Assembly (NCBI GenBank): GCA_021818105.1
Contig: JAKAFB010000007.1
Location: 48,628 to 86,473, forward strand
Direction: 5' to 3'
Length of the DNA: 37,846 nt
Origin: Acidobacteriota bacterium
GTDB lineage: Bacteria > Acidobacteriota > Terriglobia > Terriglobales > Acidobacteriaceae
The translations under genes and the position numbers were made by a program. Below are positions 33,620 through 37,846 of this stretch, piece by piece (positions within the stretch are counted from its first letter, which is position 1; each line of letters begins with the position of its first letter). The notes under the pieces are model-generated. The model ran no database searches, was not told the origin of the DNA, and saw only the letters and a list, made by a program, of their open reading frames with translations.

Positions 33620-34831
33620 TTAGGTGGAATAGTCCGCATTGATGCGGATATATTCATGGGTCAGGTCAGTCGTCCAGAAGACGCAGGAGCCGGTGCCCTG
33701 ATTCAACTGGATGGTAATGGAAAACTCCGGCTGCTTGAGATAGGCATGGGCGGCTGCTTCATCGAACTCAGCAGCGCGGCCTCCATCGCGGCAGATGCGC
33801 AGCTCGCCGAACCAGATGTCAAAACGTTCGGGGTCAATTGCCACGCCTGAGTTGCCGATGGCGGCGGCGAGACGACCCCAGTTGGGATCGCAGCCGGCCC
33901 AGGCCGTCTTGACGAGCGGCGAATGGGCTATGGCCTTGGCCACGCGCAGGGCGTCGGCGTCATTGGCAGCGCCTGCGATGCGCAGTTCGACCACATGTGT
34001 GACGCCTTCGCCGTCGGCCACAATCTGTCGCGCGAGTGAGGTGCAGACATGCGTGAGAGCGGCGGCGAACTCCGCATTGTTGTCGCGGATGTGCGCGCCG
34101 CTGGCACCGGAGGCGAGCAGCAGTACGGTGTCGTTGGTGGATGTGTCGCCGTCGACTGAGATGCGATTGAAGCTGACCTCGACGGCCTGGCGCAGATAGT
34201 GATCGAGGGCTTTGGGCTCGATGGCGGCGTCTGTGAGGATGTAGACGAGCATGGTGGCGTGCGGCACAAGCTGCGGATATAGCATGCCCGCGCCTTTGCC
34301 TACGGCGGCGATGCGGACTTCCTTGCCGCCGATTTCGAGGCGAGCGAAGGCGGTCTTCTCGACGGTGTCCGTGGTGAGGATGGCCTGCGCGACCTGCTGA
34401 AAGTGGTCGGATTCAGAGCCGATGGATGCGGCGAGTCCCGGAAGGACAGCTACGATCTTATCGGCAGGCAGCGGCACGCCAATGATGCCGGTGGAGGATG
34501 GGAAGACTTCCTCGGGCTTGCAGCCAAAGGCGTCAGCAGCGGCCTTGCAGGTAGCGCGCGCGGCGTCGAGGCCGGCCTGGCCGGCGGCGCAGTTGGCATT
34601 GCCCGCGTTGATGGCGGCGACGCGCACATGGCCAGCGGTGGCGCGCAGATGTTGCTTGTCCACTTGCAGGGGCGCGGCGGTGACGCGATTGGCGGTGAAA
34701 AGAGCAGCGGCGCTAGCGGGCGCGTCGGCAACGATGACGGCGAAGTCAGTGCGGCCACTTTGCTTGAGACCTGCTTTGGTGGCGCCGAAGCGGAAGCCCT
34801 TGGGGATGAGGAATTGGGAAATGTCGCTCAT
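33620..34831 (-). CDS. argJ: Bifunctional ornithine acetyltransferase / N-acetylglutamate synthase
   Basis: 403 residues. N-terminal elements FRFGATKAGLKQSGRTDFAVIVAD, ALFTANRVTAAPLQ and INAGNANCAAGQAG are typical of ArgJ. The autoprocessing motif HATML puts the nucleophile Thr at 193, where the precursor is cut into alpha and beta chains. The C-terminal half contains DGDTSTNDTVLLLASG, DGEGVTHVVELRI and KTAWAGCDPNWGRLAAAIGNSG. It transfers acetyl groups from N-acetylornithine to glutamate in the cyclic arginine pathway, in the cytoplasm. It stands alone; other arg genes are not in the window. Confidence 0.97.
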   Translation of the reverse strand: MSDISQFLIPKGFRFGATKAGLKQSGRTDFAVIVADAPASAAALFTANRVTAAPLQVDKQHLRATAGHVRVAAINAGNANCAAGQAGLDAARATCKAAADAFGCKPEEVFPSSTGIIGVPLPADKIVAVLPGLAASIGSESDHFQQVAQAILTTDTVEKTAFARLEIGGKEVRIAAVGKGAGMLYPQLVPHATMLVYILTDAAIEPKALDHYLRQAVEVSFNRISVDGDTSTNDTVLLLASGASGAHIRDNNAEFAAALTHVCTSLARQIVADGEGVTHVVELRIAGAANDADALRVAKAIAHSPLVKTAWAGCDPNWGRLAAAIGNSGVAIDPERFDIWFGELRICRDGGRAAEFDEAAAHAYLKQPEFSITIQLNQGTGSCVFWTTDLTHEYIRINADYST

Positions 34832-34865
34832 GGATTACCCATTTAATCTAGCAGGTGGAGGTCAC

Positions 34866-35684
34866 ATGTTGGAGAGCGGAGATCTGGTCAGCGGGAACGA
34901 ATTTTTGGAGCTGAGGAATGTGAATGTGGCGCGTGGCGACCGCGTGGTGCTGCATGACGTGAACCTGACAATCCGCGCGGGCGAGCATGTGGCGATTCTG
35001 GGACCAAACGGGTGCGGCAAGTCGACGCTGATTCTGACGATGACGTGCCAGATTTATCCGATTGTGAACCCCGGCATGCAGGTGCGTATCTTTGGGCGCG
35101 AGCGGTGGGACTTGACGCAACTGCGGAAACACTTTGGAGTAGTGAGCGCGGGGCTGATGGGCAGGGACTTGCCGGGCGAGCGGACAGCGGTGACTAAAGG
35201 GCTGGACGCAGTGATTGCCGGGTTCTTTGCTGCGTCTACGCTGTGGCCGAATCTGCATGTAACGGCAGAGATGAGGGAGCGGGCGTGGGAGGCGCTGGAG
35301 CGCATGGAGGCGACGCATTTGGCGGAGCAACTGGTGGGCGAATTGTCGGCCGGGGATCAGAGGCGCATCATGGTTGCGCGGGCACTTGTGCACAGGCCGC
35401 GGCAACTGCTGCTGGACGAGCCATCAAATGCACTGGACCTGGCGGCACAGCGGGGTTTGCGGGATACGCTGCGGCGGCTGGCGGCGGAAGGCACCGGGCT
35501 GGTGATGGTGACGCACCATCTGGGTGACATTCTGCCGGAGATTGAGCGGGTGATTTTGCTGCGAGACGGGCGTATTGTGGGCGACGGAGCGCGCGAGGAA
35601 CTGCTGACAGAGACGCGGCTGAGTGAACTGTTCAATACTCGGGTGCGCATTGGTCGCGACGAGGAGTGGTTGCATAGCTGGTAG
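34866..35684 (+). CDS. ABC transporter ATP-binding protein (ModF-like)
   Basis: 272 residues from ATG 34866, with GGTGGAGG just upstream; the longer frame from 34422 runs through argJ and is not coding there. Walker A GPNGCGKST at 46-54, signature LSAGDQRRIMVARAL from 160, Walker B QLLLDEPSNALD from about 180 and the switch His in MVTHHLGDIL are intact. No permease gene accompanies it. Single-domain ATPases with this sequence style (iron/molybdate-type, HFGVVSAGLMGRDL) are related to ModF/Uup-like ATP-binding proteins. The start is only 34 bp from the divergent argJ start, so the promoters must overlap. Confidence 0.9.
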   Translation: MLESGDLVSGNEFLELRNVNVARGDRVVLHDVNLTIRAGEHVAILGPNGCGKSTLILTMTCQIYPIVNPGMQVRIFGRERWDLTQLRKHFGVVSAGLMGRDLPGERTAVTKGLDAVIAGFFAASTLWPNLHVTAEMRERAWEALERMEATHLAEQLVGELSAGDQRRIMVARALVHRPRQLLLDEPSNALDLAAQRGLRDTLRRLAAEGTGLVMVTHHLGDILPEIERVILLRDGRIVGDGAREELLTETRLSELFNTRVRIGRDEEWLHSW

Positions 35685-35791
35685 CGCTGGCGATTCCCGC
35701 GGACTTGGGGCAGAATTCTTGGTGCAAGTGTTTCCGGCGAAGAGATTCGCGCAAGCATGCATGCATTGGCTGAAACATCAGGAGGTCGATT

Positions 35792-36676
35792 ATGAGTCCC
35801 TACTCTCGTCGTGAGTTTCTGAAGACGTCTTTGGCAGCCGGTACGATGGCAAGCGTTGCGGGCCTGCCGCTGCATGCGGAACAGAGCGCGGCAACGGAGA
35901 CAGTGACACTGGGCAAGAGCGGCATGAAGGTGACGCGGCTGGCCTTTGGCACGGGAAGCAATAACGGCTACGTGCAGGCGGCGCTGGGCCAGCAGGATTT
36001 CACGCGGCTGGTGCGGTATGCGTATGATCGCGGAATTCGGTTCTTTGAGACGGCGGAGTCGTATGTGACGCCGGCGATGCTGGGCGAGGCTCTGAAGGGA
36101 TTGCCACGCGACAGCTACAAACTGATGAGCAAGGTGACGACCGATGCGGGCGTGGATCCGCAGAAACGGTTTGAGGAGATGCTGCGTACGTCGAAGACGG
36201 AGTACTTCGACATTATGCTGCTGCACTGGCAGCACACGGCAGACTGGGTCGCAGAGACTGCGCGCTGGCAGGATGGCGTGTTGGAAGCGCAGGCGAAGAA
36301 GACGATCCGCACCCGGGGGGCGTCAGTGCATGGGTTGCCCGCGTTGCGGCAGATGCCCGGCAACAAATGGCTTGAAGTGGCCATGATTCGCATGAACCAC
36401 AACGGCACCCGCATGGACGGCCCCACGTATGCGGACAACAATAACCCCGGCAGCGTGCCGGAGGTGCTGGAGCACGTGAAGCAGGTGAAGCAGCAGGGCA
36501 TGGGCGTGATCAGCATGAAACTGGTGGGCAACGGGAACTTTACGCAGCACAGCGACCGGCAGAAGGCTATGCGGTTTGCCTTCAAGGATGCGGGCGTGGA
36601 TTGCGTGACGGTGGGCTTCAAGAGCACGCAGGAGATCGACGAAGCCATCGACAACCTGAACCTGGCGATGGCGTAG
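35792..36676 (+). CDS. Tat-exported aldo/keto reductase-like protein
   Basis: 294 residues from ATG 35792, preceded by AGGAGGTCGATT. A twin-arginine signal (SRREFLKTSLAAGTMASVAGLPLHA) is followed by an AKR barrel: TVTLGKSGMKVTRLAFGTGSNNGY, RFFETAESYVTPAMLGEALKG, KLMSKVTTD and FDIMLLHWQH. The AKR tetrad would be Glu86 (normally Asp), Tyr91, Lys114 and His145, so the usual Asp is replaced by Glu. The C-terminus lacks the part that holds the NADPH loop of longer AKRs. Export by Tat suggests folding with cofactor in the cytoplasm. Substrate unknown. Confidence 0.9.
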   Translation: MSPYSRREFLKTSLAAGTMASVAGLPLHAEQSAATETVTLGKSGMKVTRLAFGTGSNNGYVQAALGQQDFTRLVRYAYDRGIRFFETAESYVTPAMLGEALKGLPRDSYKLMSKVTTDAGVDPQKRFEEMLRTSKTEYFDIMLLHWQHTADWVAETARWQDGVLEAQAKKTIRTRGASVHGLPALRQMPGNKWLEVAMIRMNHNGTRMDGPTYADNNNPGSVPEVLEHVKQVKQQGMGVISMKLVGNGNFTQHSDRQKAMRFAFKDAGVDCVTVGFKSTQEIDEAIDNLNLAMA

Positions 36677-37017
36677 CTGCGTATCTCTCCGGCTGTGCGC
36701 GTGTTTCACGGCTTCGCGAAATGTTCTGCAAGACTTTTGTGGAAAACTGCAAATAAAAAAGGGGGGGGTAGGGGTACCCCTCTTTTGCCCTGCATGGTGA
36801 CGCTGGAGCTTTGGCTTGGCATGTATTCATTGTGCGCCGGCGTGGGGAAATCTTGTGCAGAATGGCTGCGTGCTTTTTGGCGAGTGGAATGAATGGGTTC
36901 GGAGCGAGTGCGGGCGCGGGGGCGTTGACAGCGCGAAAGGCGGAAAGCCGAGGTTAGTTTGAGTTAGTTCCGGTTAGGCGACGATACGTCCGGAGTCTCT
37001 GATCTTTGTCTCCTGAT
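36677..37017. other. Intergenic region with poly-G tract and palindrome
   Basis: At 36755-36787 a run of A and then eight G (36761-36768) is followed by AGGGGTACCCCT (36770-36781) and CTTTT. This can fold as a hairpin that may terminate the aldo/keto reductase transcript. The rest (36788-37017) has no gene; short GTTAG repeats occur at 36953-36976. Confidence 0.45.
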
Positions 37018-37611
37018 CTAGTTGCCCCATTGGTCTTCTTTCAGTTTGCTTGGGACTACGGGGTCGTCAGGAACATCTGCACCGAACGACTTGAGCGCGA
37101 GCAAAATCCTCTCTGCTTCGGCGGGCTTTAGCCATGGAAGAACTCTCAAAGTCTTATTTCCCACCTTGAAACGCAAGCCATAAACGGACATTCCCCTCAT
37201 ACTCACGAGCACTCGATATTTAATCTCCCGCACCTCCGCCAGCGGGAAAGAAGAGGAATCCCAATTGCCGTCGCGAAAGTCAAACCAGCGCACTCTTGCT
37301 GTGGTCAAAGTTGACCTGTCACAGCTAAAGGTTTCGTCGGGAGGGTACGCTAGCCGTACATAGCGTTTGGTCAGAAAGAACATGAAAAGGGGAAAAGTTA
37401 GCACCAAATCAAATGAGGCCGACCTACTATGCCAGACGCTCGGACTTCCGCCCTTGCCAGGCAAAAACAGAAGCAAACACATCCCAATAATTGTTAGCAC
37501 AGAAAAGAAGGCGAGTGCATAAGACCGTGTAATGCCCGAATTGCCGTCGAGCCGAGCCGACGCCAAGTCATTCGTGATCGTGAAATCGACATGAATCTTC
37601 TGGTCAGCCAT
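37018..37611 (-). CDS. Two-helix membrane protein with PH-like domain, unknown function
   Basis: 197 residues. Two membrane helices (about 31-51 and 66-81) are followed by a beta-rich domain (VRLAYPPDETFSCDRSTLTTARVRWFDF, FPLAEVREIKYRVL, YGLRFKVGNKTLRVLPWLKPAEAERILLALKSFG) with the pattern of bacterial PH-like (YdbT/bPH) domains. The C-terminus is polar. It is probably an inner-membrane protein. It is a single gene on the minus strand; no function can be given. Confidence 0.75.
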   Translation of the reverse strand: MADQKIHVDFTITNDLASARLDGNSGITRSYALAFFSVLTIIGMCLLLFLPGKGGSPSVWHSRSASFDLVLTFPLFMFFLTKRYVRLAYPPDETFSCDRSTLTTARVRWFDFRDGNWDSSSFPLAEVREIKYRVLVSMRGMSVYGLRFKVGNKTLRVLPWLKPAEAERILLALKSFGADVPDDPVVPSKLKEDQWGN

Positions 37612-37686
37612 TCTGAAACAAATTTACCTTACGACACAGGTCCATTGGGCGTATCACCGGCTAACCGGAGATTACGAAAGGCAACC

Positions 37687-37846
37687 GCAGATCTTTCGAC
37701 TGCGCTCCGCTGCGCTCAAGATGACAACGGTCTTGCGGTTGTGGGTGGTTGGCTAAACGGAAATCAGGAAATGCAGAAGCAGATCCTTCGCTGCGCCTAC
37801 CCCAACGCGCTGCGCGCGCCGGGGCCCCAAGCTGCTTCGCTCAGGA
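37687..37846. repeat. Interspersed repeat cluster at the right window edge
   Basis: The unit beginning GCAGATCYTTCG and ending CTGCGCTCAAGATGACAA occurs at 37687-37727. A related copy starts at 37779 (GCAGATCCTTCG) and ends in TTCGCTCAGGA at the window edge. The first copy is flanked by 8-bp inverted repeats, CAACCGCA at 37682-37689 and TGCGGTTG at 37734-37741. The pattern is common between genes of acidobacterial genomes as far as I recall. Confidence 0.6.

Noticed and set aside
34403..34865. Long N-terminal extension of the ABC ATPase frame
   Set aside because: It runs antisense through argJ; ATG 34866 with GGTGGAGG is the proper start.
37681..37846. CRISPR-like repeats at the right edge
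   Set aside because: Only two imperfect units of unequal length are present, with no uniform spacers and no cas genes in the window.

Overview
The window is about 38 kb of GC-rich chromosomal DNA. It most likely comes from an Acidobacteriota member of class Terriglobia (the Granulicella/Edaphobacter/Terriglobus group). I infer this from the gene styles: a winged-helix regulator fused to a membrane segment and TPRs, a HAF-repeat secreted protein coupled to a small CxxC/HTH protein, many Tat or Sec exported proteins, a Wzi-type outer-membrane protein, and interspersed repeats at the right end. No rRNA or other direct taxonomic marker is present. Most of the region is ordinary dispersed chromosomal gene content, with one intact insertion sequence next to a tRNA gene.

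Layout. 1-3.7 kb (minus strand): a heavy-metal-type RND efflux operon. A small membrane protein is followed by a TolC-like channel, a lipoprotein adaptor and the N-terminal 260 residues of the pump, which runs off the left edge. 4.0-5.8 kb: tRNA-Gln(CTG), a 460-bp stretch without recognisable genes, then a complete IS5-type element with 15-bp inverted repeats. 5.8-9.6 kb (minus): an exported esterase and a winged-helix/TPR regulator. 9.8-11.4 kb (plus): a small CxxC protein translationally coupled to a secreted HAF-repeat protein. 11.4-12.5 kb: 1.1 kb of apparently non-coding DNA. 12.5-15.9 kb: an AAA ATPase convergent with oligopeptidase B. 16-17.5 kb: a TPM-domain protein and LemA. 17.5-18.5 kb (minus): an anti-sigma-antagonist (STAS) protein and an RsbW-like kinase, a partner-switching pair.

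18.7-25.0 kb holds a soluble protein with PRC-barrel-like, MgtE-N and CBS domains and, 3.8 kb downstream on the same strand, an NRAMP-type transporter. Between them lie a nitronate monooxygenase-like enzyme, a Gln-rich secreted protein and a Tat-exported DUF2961/GH172 protein. 25.1-28.6 kb: a Nudix hydrolase, a HAD phosphatase, a secreted multi-cysteine rhodanese overlapping a TlpA-like thioredoxin, and an exported protein of unknown function. 28.7-30.8 kb: two tyrosine recombinases overlapping by 4 bp. 30.8-34.8 kb (minus): a Wzi-like protein, a degenerate E1-alpha-like protein and argJ. 34.9-37.6 kb: an ABC ATPase, a Tat-exported aldo/keto reductase-like protein and a small membrane protein. 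The right edge has a repeat cluster.

The most interesting idea is a possible two-gene divalent-cation system. The NRAMP-like transporter keeps the metal-binding Asp of helix 1, but lacks the Asn of that motif and the helix-6 Met that favours transition metals. A stand-alone MgtE-type sensor without a membrane domain is nearby, which suggests Mg2+ (or another hard ion) transport with a detached MgtE-like gate or sensor. Other candidates are a stand-alone E1-alpha paralogue without the TPP/Mg motif, the overlapping xer pair with a dyad upstream, and the structured leader or operator of the rhodanese gene. All functional statements are read from motifs by eye; no database search was possible.
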